Assembly: GCF_002234575.2 (NCBI RefSeq)
Contig: NZ_CP022464.2
Location: forward strand, 3,162,001 to 3,226,000
Direction: 5' to 3'
Source of the DNA: Enterocloster bolteae
Lineage (GTDB): Bacteria; Bacillota; Clostridia; Lachnospirales; Lachnospiraceae
DNA length: 64,000 nt
Shown here: piece after piece, positions 52,626 through 60,331 of the stretch
How the letters are laid out: each line of letters opens with the position of its first letter
Position numbering within the stretch: the stretch's first letter is position 1
The notes under the pieces: generated by a model
Seen by the model: only the letters and a program-made list of their open reading frames with translations
What the model was told of the DNA's origin: nothing
Database searches by the model: none
Program-made: the position numbers and the translations under genes

Positions 52626-53087
52626 TTATCCTTCAATGGAGATATATTTCTTTTCTTCTGCCAGTGGTTTCGCTTCCTTTTTTGGAATGGACAGTCTCAG
52701 GATACCGTGCTTGAATTCGCCCTTTATATCATCTTCCGTCATATCTTCGCCCACATAAAAGCTTCTTTCGCAGGCGCCGGCATAACGCTCCTGACGGATA
52801 TATCTGCCGCTCGTCTTCTCCTGCTCGTCCTTATCCAGTCCTTTGGCAGCACTGATGGTCAGGTATCCGTCCCTGAGGGATGCCCTGATTTCGTCCTTTC
52901 TAAATCCTGGCAGATCCATTTCCAGTTCATATCCTGTATCTGTTTCACGGATATCGGTTTTCATCAGGTTTTTGCCTCTGCGTCCATATAATTTCTTCTC
53001 CAGCTTCTTCATATCCTTGCTGTCAAAAAAAGGATCCCTGAAAAATTCATCAAACATATTTTCACCAAAAATACTGGGCATTAACAT
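52626..53087 (-). CDS. Small heat-shock protein Hsp20 (copy 2)
   Basis: 153 residues. Alpha-crystallin domain: DIRETDTGYELEMDLPGFRK, DGYLTISA, FYVGEDMTEDDIKGEFKHGI and GILRLSIPKKEA with C-terminal IEG. ATP-independent holdase chaperone. It lies 86 bases after the other hsp20, and the two probably arose by tandem duplication. Both share the MLMPSIFGEN N terminus. Confidence 0.95.
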   Translation of the reverse strand: MLMPSIFGENMFDEFFRDPFFDSKDMKKLEKKLYGRRGKNLMKTDIRETDTGYELEMDLPGFRKDEIRASLRDGYLTISAAKGLDKDEQEKTSGRYIRQERYAGACERSFYVGEDMTEDDIKGEFKHGILRLSIPKKEAKPLAEEKKYISIEG

Positions 53088-53114
53088 ACGTCATTCCTCC
53101 TCTGTTTTTTGTGG

Positions 53115-53140
53115 GGCTCCCGGAAACAGTTCCGGGAGCC
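53115..53140 (-). terminator. Hairpin between the two hsp20 genes
   Basis: Perfect 11-bp stem GGCTCCCGGAA / TTCCGGGAGCC with a 4-base loop and no T-run. More likely an attenuator or RNA-processing stem that lowers expression of the distal copy. Confidence 0.65.
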
Positions 53141-53173
53141 ATGTATGGTCAGGTCTGTACGTCATATTTGAGT

Positions 53174-53593
53174 TTAACCTTCGATTGCAATATACTTTTT
53201 CTCCTCCACGGCCGGTTTGGCTTCTTTCTTGGGAACCAGCATCTTCAGGGTGCCGTCCTCGAATTTGGCCTTGATGTCCTCCTGGGTCACTGCGTCACCT
53301 ACATAAAAACTTCTGCTGCAGGATCCGCAGTAGCGCTCCCTGCGGATGTAGGTTCCGTTGGAATCCTTTTCATCCCTGCTGGAATCTGTTGTGGCCTGTA
53401 TGGTCAGATAGCCGTCCTTGAGTTCCGCCTTTACATCCTCTTTCCTGACACCCGGCATGTTCATGGTTATCTCATAGCCATTCTCAGTATCCCTGATATC
53501 GGTATTCATCATATCGAATGTCTTGTGGCTGCCGAATGAGTAATCAAAAAAGTCATCCAATAAGTTTTCTCCAAAAATACTAGGCATCAACAT
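53174..53593 (-). CDS. Small heat-shock protein Hsp20 (copy 1)
   Basis: 139 residues. Alpha-crystallin domain with DIRDTENGYEITMNMPGVRK, ELKDGYLTIQA, FYVGDAVTQEDIKAKFEDGT and LKMLVPKKEAKP. Proximal gene of the pair, behind a CIRCE-like element. GGAGAG precedes the ATG. Confidence 0.95.
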   Translation of the reverse strand: MLMPSIFGENLLDDFFDYSFGSHKTFDMMNTDIRDTENGYEITMNMPGVRKEDVKAELKDGYLTIQATTDSSRDEKDSNGTYIRRERYCGSCSRSFYVGDAVTQEDIKAKFEDGTLKMLVPKKEAKPAVEEKKYIAIEG

Positions 53594-53733
53594 ATGTCAT
53601 CTCTCCTTTATTTAATAATCTATGAGGTTGTTATATTGTACTGGAACCGCATAGGAAGGAAACTGTAAAACTTATCTCATCTCCTCTTACATTCCCTTCT
53701 CTATCTGTTCTATATGTAATATAACACGCGTTA

Positions 53734-53760
53734 TTAGCAAAGTCAAGAGTCGAGTGCTAA
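53734..53760. promoter_or_regulatory. CIRCE-like element (HrcA operator) upstream of hsp20
   Basis: TTAGCAAAG-N9-GAGTGCTAA, against the consensus TTAGCACTC-N9-GAGTGCTAA. One half is perfect, the other has three changes. Position about 140 bases before the hsp20 start. HrcA control of hsp20 is the established function of CIRCE. Confidence 0.8.
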
Positions 53761-53991
53761 TTTCACACTTTTTTCACATTTCGTATTCATTTGGGCTGTT
53801 TTTTTCACTTTTGCAGATTTCCCGGTACGTATTTACACATTGGGCCTGACGGGTTCTGCCAGGGATTTAAAACCTTCCTCATGAAATCTTTATAGTTACC
53901 TCATGATTTGGATATGGAATCTTTAAACCGTATGGTGCTACTATCATGTCATCCAAAGAAGTAATTCGATATATAAAGGAGGCGTATTGAT

Positions 53992-54087
53992 ATGAAGAAG
54001 GAATTCTGGAGTGATATGGCGGGTTTGGGAATTATGTTATTAGTCATGTTGGGAGCGGCTGCGCTCCGGGCGTATATCTGGCTGTAA
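53992..54087 (+). CDS. 31-residue membrane peptide
   Basis: Begins KKEFWSDMAGLGIMLLVML and ends with ALRAYIWL; one membrane helix. AAAGGAGG lies nine bases upstream, which is strong for such a short frame. The region 53761-53991 otherwise shows no gene. Function unknown. Confidence 0.55.
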   Translation: MKKEFWSDMAGLGIMLLVMLGAAALRAYIWL

Positions 54088-54305
54088 CCCCTGCTATTGC
54101 CGTTTGACGGAGTGCGGATTTAACATCAATTTATCATTTTACATCCTGTGTTTTCCTTAAATCAGTCAAAAAACGTGAAATATTACAGGAAATCCAAAGA
54201 TCTTACCATGGAAAAATCCATGCAGGGCTCCTATACTTATAACAACACCATATGACAAATCCGGCAGGAAACAGAAGCCGGTGATATGCAAAGGAGTGTA
54301 AGATT

Positions 54306-54539
54306 ATGACAAGTATGTTAGTTAAGTTTGAACAGCCGGAACAGGTGGTAGATTTTGTGAATACACTGAGCCATTATGACTGTGATGCAGATATCAAATA
54401 TGGCAGCCGTATGGTAGACGCCAAGTCCGTTCTGGGAGTTCTTTACCTGGCGGTATCCCGCACAGTGGAGCTGATTCTTCACATTGATGAGGATGGCTCC
54501 GGGGATATAAAAAACAGACTTGCGAAATTTGCAGTATAG
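54306..54539 (+). CDS. HPr-fold protein lacking the phosphorylatable histidine
   Basis: 77 residues, somewhat short. MVDAKSVLGVLYLA matches the HPr Ser-46 region (S41 here), but the N-terminal part has no GLHARPA loop; the equivalent stretch is FEQPEQVVDFVN. It therefore cannot take a phosphate from enzyme I at His-15. Retention of the serine is reminiscent of Crh, a regulatory HPr paralogue. AAGGAG precedes the ATG. The last 15 bases (GAAATTTGCAGTATA) are duplicated just after the stop. Confidence 0.8.
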   Translation: MTSMLVKFEQPEQVVDFVNTLSHYDCDADIKYGSRMVDAKSVLGVLYLAVSRTVELILHIDEDGSGDIKNRLAKFAV

Positions 54540-54570
54540 AAATTTGCAGTATAAACAGAACAGGATTCAA

Positions 54571-54605
54571 AAAAGCAGCCGGTTATGACTTAGCCGGCTG
54601 CTTTT
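54571..54605. terminator. Bidirectional terminator
   Basis: 12-bp stem AAAAGCAGCCGG / CCGGCTGCTTTT with a run of T on both strands. It ends the HPr-like gene on + and the 35-residue peptide gene on -. Confidence 0.92.
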
Positions 54606-54615
54606 GACTATCTGA

Positions 54616-54723
54616 TTATAACTGTAATATTACAACTGTAACGGCGGCGGCGAACACGGCTGTATAGGCCAGCCCCAGAATTGCCAGACGCCAATATTCT
54701 TTTATAATTTTAAATGATTTCAT
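54616..54723 (-). CDS. 35-residue membrane peptide
   Basis: Begins MKSFKIIKEYWRLAILGLAY and continues with a hydrophobic AVFAAAVTVVILQL to the stop. GGGAGG lies eight bases upstream and a good terminator follows eleven bases after, so it is probably a real small gene. Function unknown. Confidence 0.62.
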   Translation of the reverse strand: MKSFKIIKEYWRLAILGLAYTAVFAAAVTVVILQL

Positions 54724-54844
54724 ACCGCATGCCTCCCGGATTTTATTTTATGCTTTTATTATATAAAATCCATGTAAATTCCAAGAGGCACATTTAGTAA
54801 ATTCTTTGTAAAACAGTGTCTGGATATTAGGTTTTACCTTGCAG

Positions 54845-55579
54845 CTATCTGTTCCAGTACAGTATCTCGCCGTCATATTCCATGGTCAGATATTCTGTGT
54901 CATCCTCCGTTATCAGGTGGAGCGTCAGACTGTTTTGACTGTTCCCATGGTCCTCATAGGGCGTGATGGAGGCAGTAATGGAACTGCCTGTTTCAGTGGA
55001 TCCGCCTGTCTCCGTACACTGCCCCTCTCCGCCGGTTCCGATGCCGATATAATACTCAATCTCTCCGTTATCGCTGATTTCCAGGCTGTTGCCCATATGC
55101 AGGCCGGTTCCAAACATTTCCAGCAGAGAGCCATGCTGCCGTAGTCCGGCATCTGTTTTCGGCCCGTTCAGGGTCCAGGAACCGGCGGCCTGACGGATGA
55201 TTTCCTCAGAAACAACACGGGTCTCACTTATGCTCTCTTTTGCCGGTGGTTCCGCTGCTTTTAAGCTGTCCAGTTCCACGTCAAAAGATTGGTCCTGGAT
55301 GATGCTGCCGCCGTTTGCAGCCGGGACCGTTTCATCACCGGCAGAATCCCCGGCCCGGGTGTCGGAATAAATATGAATCTCCTGGTCCGTCCCGTTACCG
55401 TCCGTCTTATCCTCATCCGCCCTGCCCTCATCCGCTCCGGCAGACACTGTTCCTTCTGCCCCAACAGCAGCTCCATCCGCCCCGGTCCCCGCAGCAGGCT
55501 CTGACTTCAGGCCGCAGCCGGACAGAACCAGCAGCCCCAGCAGACTTGCGATGCAAAGTATTTTTCCTGAATTCCTCAA
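54845..55579 (-). CDS. Lipoprotein with DQ-S-FDV motif
   Basis: 244 residues if it starts at TTG 55579, which follows GGGAGG by eight bases and gives a compact signal with lipobox LSGCG; ATGs upstream are possible. A Gly/Ala/Asp-rich linker leads to IIQDQSFDVELDSLK, matching LIKDQTFDVTLEPLG of the lipoprotein at 46603-47841, and then a beta-rich C-terminal domain (LHLITEDDTEYLTMEYDGEI). Envelope protein of unknown role. Confidence 0.8.
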   Translation of the reverse strand: MRNSGKILCIASLLGLLVLSGCGLKSEPAAGTGADGAAVGAEGTVSAGADEGRADEDKTDGNGTDQEIHIYSDTRAGDSAGDETVPAANGGSIIQDQSFDVELDSLKAAEPPAKESISETRVVSEEIIRQAAGSWTLNGPKTDAGLRQHGSLLEMFGTGLHMGNSLEISDNGEIEYYIGIGTGGEGQCTETGGSTETGSSITASITPYEDHGNSQNSLTLHLITEDDTEYLTMEYDGEILYWNR

Positions 55580-55767
55580 TTTAAAATCCTCCCTCATGTA
55601 ATCCATATAAAATCCGTCATCTCCAACGGTTATGTCTGGTTTTATTGTAAACAAAAAGGATGTAAGTATCAACTTAACATCCCTTTCATATATCTTAATT
55701 TTTCCGAAGTATATTTGGAAGTGAAAACCTCCGGTCATCCGGACAACGGCCCGGATGAAAGAGGAAA

Positions 55768-55792
55768 GTTGACATAAAAATATTATGTCGAC
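55768..55792. repeat. 25-bp palindrome, copy 2
   Basis: Arms GTTGACATAA and TTATGTCGAC around AAATA, 52 bases beyond the stop of the YitT gene. Matches the element at 26987-27011 at 21 of 25 positions. Confidence 0.8.
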
Positions 55793-55843
55793 TACCGAGG
55801 GATTTTACAGCCCAATCCCCCCGGCCTGCGCCTAACAATACCA

Positions 55844-56716
55844 CTATTCAATAGGCGCCTGATAAAATCCGCCGTAAAAGTTTTCCGTTTTAATCATATT
55901 GACAATGACATGGGGATCCTGCTCCCGCATGAGATGCACAATGTCATTCACCTCATAGGAGGACACCACGGTGTGAAGCAGATACATTTTCTTGTGACTG
56001 TAACCTCCCACCGCGTCCACACAGGATATGCCATGTCTGTACTGTTTGACGTACTGGTTTATGATTTCCGGCGCCTTGGTGGTGGTAATCTGCAGTGTAA
56101 CCCGTTCATACCTGTGATGGAAGGCAGAGATGGCTTTGGTGGATACGAACTGGAACAGGATGGAATATCCTGCGTACAGCCATCCAAACATGTATCCGAA
56201 GATGCAGAGAATCACGCAGTTGCCTGCAAATACATATTCCCATATGGACCTTCCTGTCTTATTGGAAACATACAGGGCAATGAAGTCCGTGCCGCCTGTG
56301 GAGGCATTTCCCCTTAAGGCAATGGCAATGGACAGCCCGTACAGAAAACCGCCGAAAACCACATCCAGCAGCACGTCATTGAACAGGGGCTGAAAGCTGC
56401 ATATTTTCAGAAAAAAGCTGGCCAGGAACACCTGCAGCATGGAATAAAAGGTAAAACGCATGCTTATGCTTCTGCTGCAGAGGATGGCCACCGGTATATT
56501 GAGGACCAGCATTCCCAGGGAGGTGGAAATATTGTGCCCGTAGAGGGAGGCAATCCTGTCAATGAGGATAGCCACACCGGTAAATCCGCTGGACAGAAGG
56601 TTGGCCGGCCGTATAAATGCCTGGATTACATAGGTCTGCAGCAGGGCGGACGCCACGACAGCCAGGATGGTTATGAGCCTTCTCACCAGTATGTTCTTTT
56701 TGTATTTTGCTATCAT
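55844..56716 (-). CDS. YitT family membrane protein (copy 2)
   Basis: 290 residues. DUF161 membrane region (LLSSGFTGVAILIDRIASLY, NASTGGTDFIALYVSNKTG) and C-terminal DUF2179 domain (GISCVDAVGGYSHKK, MIKTENFYGGFY). It starts just downstream of cutC on the same strand. Paralogue of 48796-49638 with clear divergence. Confidence 0.92.
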   Translation of the reverse strand: MIAKYKKNILVRRLITILAVVASALLQTYVIQAFIRPANLLSSGFTGVAILIDRIASLYGHNISTSLGMLVLNIPVAILCSRSISMRFTFYSMLQVFLASFFLKICSFQPLFNDVLLDVVFGGFLYGLSIAIALRGNASTGGTDFIALYVSNKTGRSIWEYVFAGNCVILCIFGYMFGWLYAGYSILFQFVSTKAISAFHHRYERVTLQITTTKAPEIINQYVKQYRHGISCVDAVGGYSHKKMYLLHTVVSSYEVNDIVHLMREQDPHVIVNMIKTENFYGGFYQAPIE

Positions 56717-56719
56717 GGC

Positions 56720-57466
56720 CTATCTCCCCAACTCCCCAAGGCTGTCTAGAAGCTTACGGACCAGTGCCTCTGACACCACGTCATAGCAGTTTTCATGGGG
56801 CGGCTCTGCAAAGCCGTAGGTCACCCCGTGGGAAGTGGTGGTGGGGTCTGTCATCCAGTCCTTGCAGGAGCTGTGAACCTGCCTTATTCCGGTCTCTTCC
56901 ATGAGCGTTCTGGCATTGGAGGCATTGATGCCGCTTCCGGCCAGGATTTCTATGCTGTTTCCATAAGACGACTGAAGAGCACCAAGCAGAGCCTTTCCCT
57001 CGACAGCCTTTGGTTTCAGTCCGCTGGTCAAAAGACGGTCCGCACCCAGCTCAATCAGTGTCTCAATGGACTCATAGGGGTTGGAGGTGCAGTCAAAGGC
57101 CCGGTGGAATACAGCTTCCTTTCCATGGCTGTGGATAATGGAAATCATTCGGGCATTCCTCTCCCTGTCAATAGAGGCATCTTCCCTCAGACAGCCAAAG
57201 GCAATGCCGTCCGCTCCGTGGCGGACCAGATGTTCGCATTCCCTGAGCATCACATTAAAATCCTCTTCACTGTAACAGAATCCGCCACCTCTGGGCCGGA
57301 CCATGGCAATTACCTTCACATTGCAGTGCTCCTTCACCAGTTCCAGGGATGCCAGGGAGGGCGTAAGCCCGCCCAGGTGCAGGGCACAGTTCAGTTCAAT
57401 CCGTCCGGCTCCTCCGGACGCAGCCTGCATGGCATCATAGTAGCTGCCGCAGCATATCTCCAACAT
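56720..57466 (-). CDS. cutC: CutC family protein
   Basis: 248 residues from ATG 57466 with GGAGAGG upstream. TIM-barrel CutC signatures: LEICCGSYYDAMQAASGGAG, VRPRGGGFCYSEEDF, HRAFDCTSNP, ILAGSGINASN. Named for copper homeostasis, though the biochemical role is uncertain. Here it follows an M20 peptidase in a PTS/asparaginase operon, which suggests a metabolic rather than copper role; that is inference. Confidence 0.94.
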   Translation of the reverse strand: MLEICCGSYYDAMQAASGGAGRIELNCALHLGGLTPSLASLELVKEHCNVKVIAMVRPRGGGFCYSEEDFNVMLRECEHLVRHGADGIAFGCLREDASIDRERNARMISIIHSHGKEAVFHRAFDCTSNPYESIETLIELGADRLLTSGLKPKAVEGKALLGALQSSYGNSIEILAGSGINASNARTLMEETGIRQVHSSCKDWMTDPTTTSHGVTYGFAEPPHENCYDVVSEALVRKLLDSLGELGR

Positions 57467-57516
57467 ATAAAAACCTCTCCTTCTTCCTGTCCGCCGGCAC
57501 AGTACCGGCAAAAAGC

Positions 57517-58734
57517 CTAAAGCTGTGCCAGACGGTACAGAGCCAGTGCATATATTTTTGCGTTGGTTACCAGGTCGTCCACGGTCATCCACTCATTTGG
57601 ATTGTGGCTGATTCCCTTTTGGCCCGGAAAGCTGGGACCGAATGGGACGATACCGGGCATGGCCTTGGCATAGGTTCCGCCGGTGGTGGTTACGGGAGTG
57701 CCGTTCATGCCGGTGACCCGCTCATAGCTGTCCTGCATGGCTTTTACCATAGGTGTATCCTTGGCAAAAACCACAGGATCATAATTTTGTACCAGCTCTG
57801 CCTTCAGACCGCAGCTCTCAGCCTTTTCCGTTATGGGCTTCATGATTTCCCGGATGGTGATACCGCCCGGATAGCTTAAGGTGGCCTCAAAGTATACCGT
57901 GTTTGCCGCGTTTCCGTTTCCGGCACTTACTTCTGTGTTTTTGTTTCCGGCATTTACACGGCGGATGTTCCCTTGACCGGCCTTCCAGACGGGATCTAAT
58001 CCCAGTCTGTAACCGCGCATCTCCATCATACCATATTCTTCATGGTAATAGTCAATACCCAATCGGTCGCCTGTATTGCCTGCTCCGATAAAATATTTGT
58101 TTACAAAGTCGAAAAATGTACCCAGGCATTCCCTTGTGCCGGTGATGCGCACCACTGCCCTTCCCCGCTCGCTGTATACCACAGGATATTTGCAGTCCGG
58201 CGTAAATCCGTAAACAGGAGGCTTTTCTTTTGACAGATAGTATCTGAGATCCTCAAAACCCGTTTCCTCGTCACATCCGAAGATGATGCGCACCGGATGC
58301 CTGAGGGGAAGCCCCAGCGCCCTGACCGCGGCCAGGCCGTAGAGGCATGCCATGACTGGCCCTTTATTGTCCAATACTCCCCTGCTGTATATGACTCCGT
58401 TTTCCATATGGCCCTTAAAAGGCGGCTCCTTCCAGCCCTCTCCGGCCGGCACCACATCCACATGTCCCATGGCGCAGACATAGTCTTCTCCCCTGCCATA
58501 GAATGCGTATCCGATGTATCCGTCCAAATCCACAGTCTCAAAGCCCATATCCCTGCTGATGGATAGCGCCAGGTCCAGGGCCTTCTTTACACCAGGACCA
58601 AAGGGAGCCCCATCCCGGGCCTCCCTTTCCACGCTGTCAATACGCACCATCTGACGAACATGCTCCACCAGCCGGTCCCGGTTTTCGTCGATATAGTCCA
58701 GAAGCATTCTGTCAATCTGATTCTGTTCATCCAT
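57517..58734 (-). CDS. M20-family metallo-dipeptidase (PepV/Sapep-like)
   Basis: 405 residues from ATG 58734, preceded by GAGGAA within the end of the asparaginase gene. Di-zinc peptidase motifs: MGHVDVVPAGEGW (first metal ligand region), SRGVLDNKGP, FGCDEETGFEDL and the later FGPSFPGQKGISHNPNEW. A lid domain occupies the middle. Cleaves dipeptides in the cytoplasm. Coupled to the upstream Ntn hydrolase, it may finish degradation of glyco- or isoaspartyl peptides. Confidence 0.93.
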   Translation of the reverse strand: MDEQNQIDRMLLDYIDENRDRLVEHVRQMVRIDSVEREARDGAPFGPGVKKALDLALSISRDMGFETVDLDGYIGYAFYGRGEDYVCAMGHVDVVPAGEGWKEPPFKGHMENGVIYSRGVLDNKGPVMACLYGLAAVRALGLPLRHPVRIIFGCDEETGFEDLRYYLSKEKPPVYGFTPDCKYPVVYSERGRAVVRITGTRECLGTFFDFVNKYFIGAGNTGDRLGIDYYHEEYGMMEMRGYRLGLDPVWKAGQGNIRRVNAGNKNTEVSAGNGNAANTVYFEATLSYPGGITIREIMKPITEKAESCGLKAELVQNYDPVVFAKDTPMVKAMQDSYERVTGMNGTPVTTTGGTYAKAMPGIVPFGPSFPGQKGISHNPNEWMTVDDLVTNAKIYALALYRLAQL

Positions 58735-58738
58735 ATTC

Positions 58739-59719
58739 CTATTCCTCAATGGGCGCCATGCGCGTCTTCATATAGTTTTCCATCCACTCATCCGATGCCT
58801 TTTCGTAGGTACAGAGGCCGTCCTCCTGGCGGGTCACCAGATACACGGTTGGTTCCAGGGCCTCTGTGACAACGGCAAAGGAAAATCCCTCTATGTTGGT
58901 GGCTACGCCCCACTCCCCCTTTGGGTTCATGGCTATAAGGGATAAATCCCCCGCCTCGCCCCTGCGTTCCTTAAGCTCTGCGTCCAGGCGGGCCACGGCG
59001 GTCTCACAGGCTTTTTGGGGATGCATACCCTCCCCCATGAGACGGACGATTTCATAGGAAATACAGCCCTTCATCAGGTCCTCGCCCAGGCCCGTGGCAC
59101 TGGCAGCACCTTTTTTGCTGTCAGCATAGAAACCGGATCCGGATATGGGAGAGTCTCCTACTCTGCCTTTTTTCTTCATAAAGAGACCGCTGGTGGAGGT
59201 GGCGGCTGTCATTTTGCCGCTCATGTCCAGGCAGGCCATGCCCACGGTATCGTGGCCTGAGTATGGCTTAAGCTTTCCGGAGGCTGACTGGAGGGCCGCC
59301 TGGTCGGACATTTCCTTTAAACGCTTTCTGTAATGGGCCTTTGCCCGATCCGTCAGCATATTTTTGCGCTCAAATCCCTCCTTATGGGCGAATTTTTCAG
59401 CACCCTCCGCCACCAGCAGGCTGTTGACCTTTTCACGGCTCAGACGCCTGGCAATGGACACAGGATTGGCAAAGTCCCTGATGGCTGCAACAGCGCCTAT
59501 ATCCAGAGTATTGCCGTCCATAAATGCGGCATCCATCTCCACCTCCATCTCCTCATTTGGAAGCCCGCCGTAGCCCACAGATTTATAGTAAGGAAAATCC
59601 TCCACTTCCCGGATAGCAGACTCGACGGCATCTCCTGCGTCCCCGCCGTCCTTCAGCATTTCGGCGCCCTTAGTAATTCCTTCCACTGCCATGCGCCAGG
59701 TTGCAATCATACCCCACAT
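58739..59719 (-). CDS. N4-(beta-GlcNAc)-L-asparaginase / isoaspartyl peptidase family Ntn hydrolase
   Basis: 326 residues. N-terminal part with GDAGDAVESAIREVE, and the autoprocessing site GHDTVGMACLD with nucleophile T158, then GRVGDSPISGSGFYAD and the segment GAASATGLGEDL. The DSPI-G-SG-YAD pattern and overall length are closer to bacterial glycosylasparaginases than to EcAIII-type isoaspartyl peptidases. Glycosylasparaginases split GlcNAc-Asn into aspartate and the sugar amine. Position directly after PTS genes supports a sugar-amino acid substrate (inference). Confidence 0.87.
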   Translation of the reverse strand: MWGMIATWRMAVEGITKGAEMLKDGGDAGDAVESAIREVEDFPYYKSVGYGGLPNEEMEVEMDAAFMDGNTLDIGAVAAIRDFANPVSIARRLSREKVNSLLVAEGAEKFAHKEGFERKNMLTDRAKAHYRKRLKEMSDQAALQSASGKLKPYSGHDTVGMACLDMSGKMTAATSTSGLFMKKKGRVGDSPISGSGFYADSKKGAASATGLGEDLMKGCISYEIVRLMGEGMHPQKACETAVARLDAELKERRGEAGDLSLIAMNPKGEWGVATNIEGFSFAVVTEALEPTVYLVTRQEDGLCTYEKASDEWMENYMKTRMAPIEE

Positions 59720-59734
59720 CCTATATATCCTCCT

Positions 59735-60259
59735 CTATTTGAAACAGAATTTATGTTCCAGTTCCGCTGTATCGCTGCCGTCAGCCAGTGCCTTTGCCAG
59801 TGTGCACATGTTCTTAAGCGCGTCGTTTAGTCCCATTCCGCCCTTCTTTGGAGTTTCCACAATGGCCACCTTATCCTTGTAGGCGGCGATGGTATCCTTG
59901 TTCTCAACAGACATGGCTGCAAATGCCTTTGCCTTTGTGGTAGCGTTGATGTCGCATGCCACCTTGGCGCACATGCCCGCATAGTCAGCGAAGTTAAAGG
60001 CAGGGCCGCACATAACCACATCCGGCTGCAGCTTGTTTACCATGGCGCAGAGCTTGCGGCTGACCTCCTCCGGGTCAGCTAAGAAGGTTCCGTTGCCGCA
60101 GCACAGGCAGGCTGTCACATGGCCGTCCACCTTATTTAAGAAGGGCTCCATCATAACTGCGGGACCAATAGGCTCCTTTTTGCCTGTTAGGGGAACCATT
60201 GTGTCATCTTTTGTTCCAAGACCGGACTGTATCTGGTCGTATATCATAATAATTTTCAT
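59735..60259 (-). CDS. GrdB-related protein (truncated reductase component B-like)
   Basis: 174 residues from ATG 60259 with GAGGTGAAG upstream. IYDQIQSGLG..., EPIGPAVMMEPF, CGNGTFLADPEE, VMCGPAFNFADYAGMCAKVA align with the N-terminal domain of glycine/betaine/sarcosine reductase component B. Full GrdB is about 430 residues and carries selenocysteine; this protein ends with TAG, no TGA readthrough is apparent, and it lacks the C-terminal half. Likely an independent GrdB-like family member, here between PTS IIC and the asparaginase. Confidence 0.75.
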   Translation of the reverse strand: MKIIMIYDQIQSGLGTKDDTMVPLTGKKEPIGPAVMMEPFLNKVDGHVTACLCCGNGTFLADPEEVSRKLCAMVNKLQPDVVMCGPAFNFADYAGMCAKVACDINATTKAKAFAAMSVENKDTIAAYKDKVAIVETPKKGGMGLNDALKNMCTLAKALADGSDTAELEHKFCFK

Positions 60260-60331
60260 TATCTTCACCTCATATTCTTGTATCCCCACAGGGATTGTCA
60301 AAGGATGGACGGACCGTCAAAGGCAGCCGGC

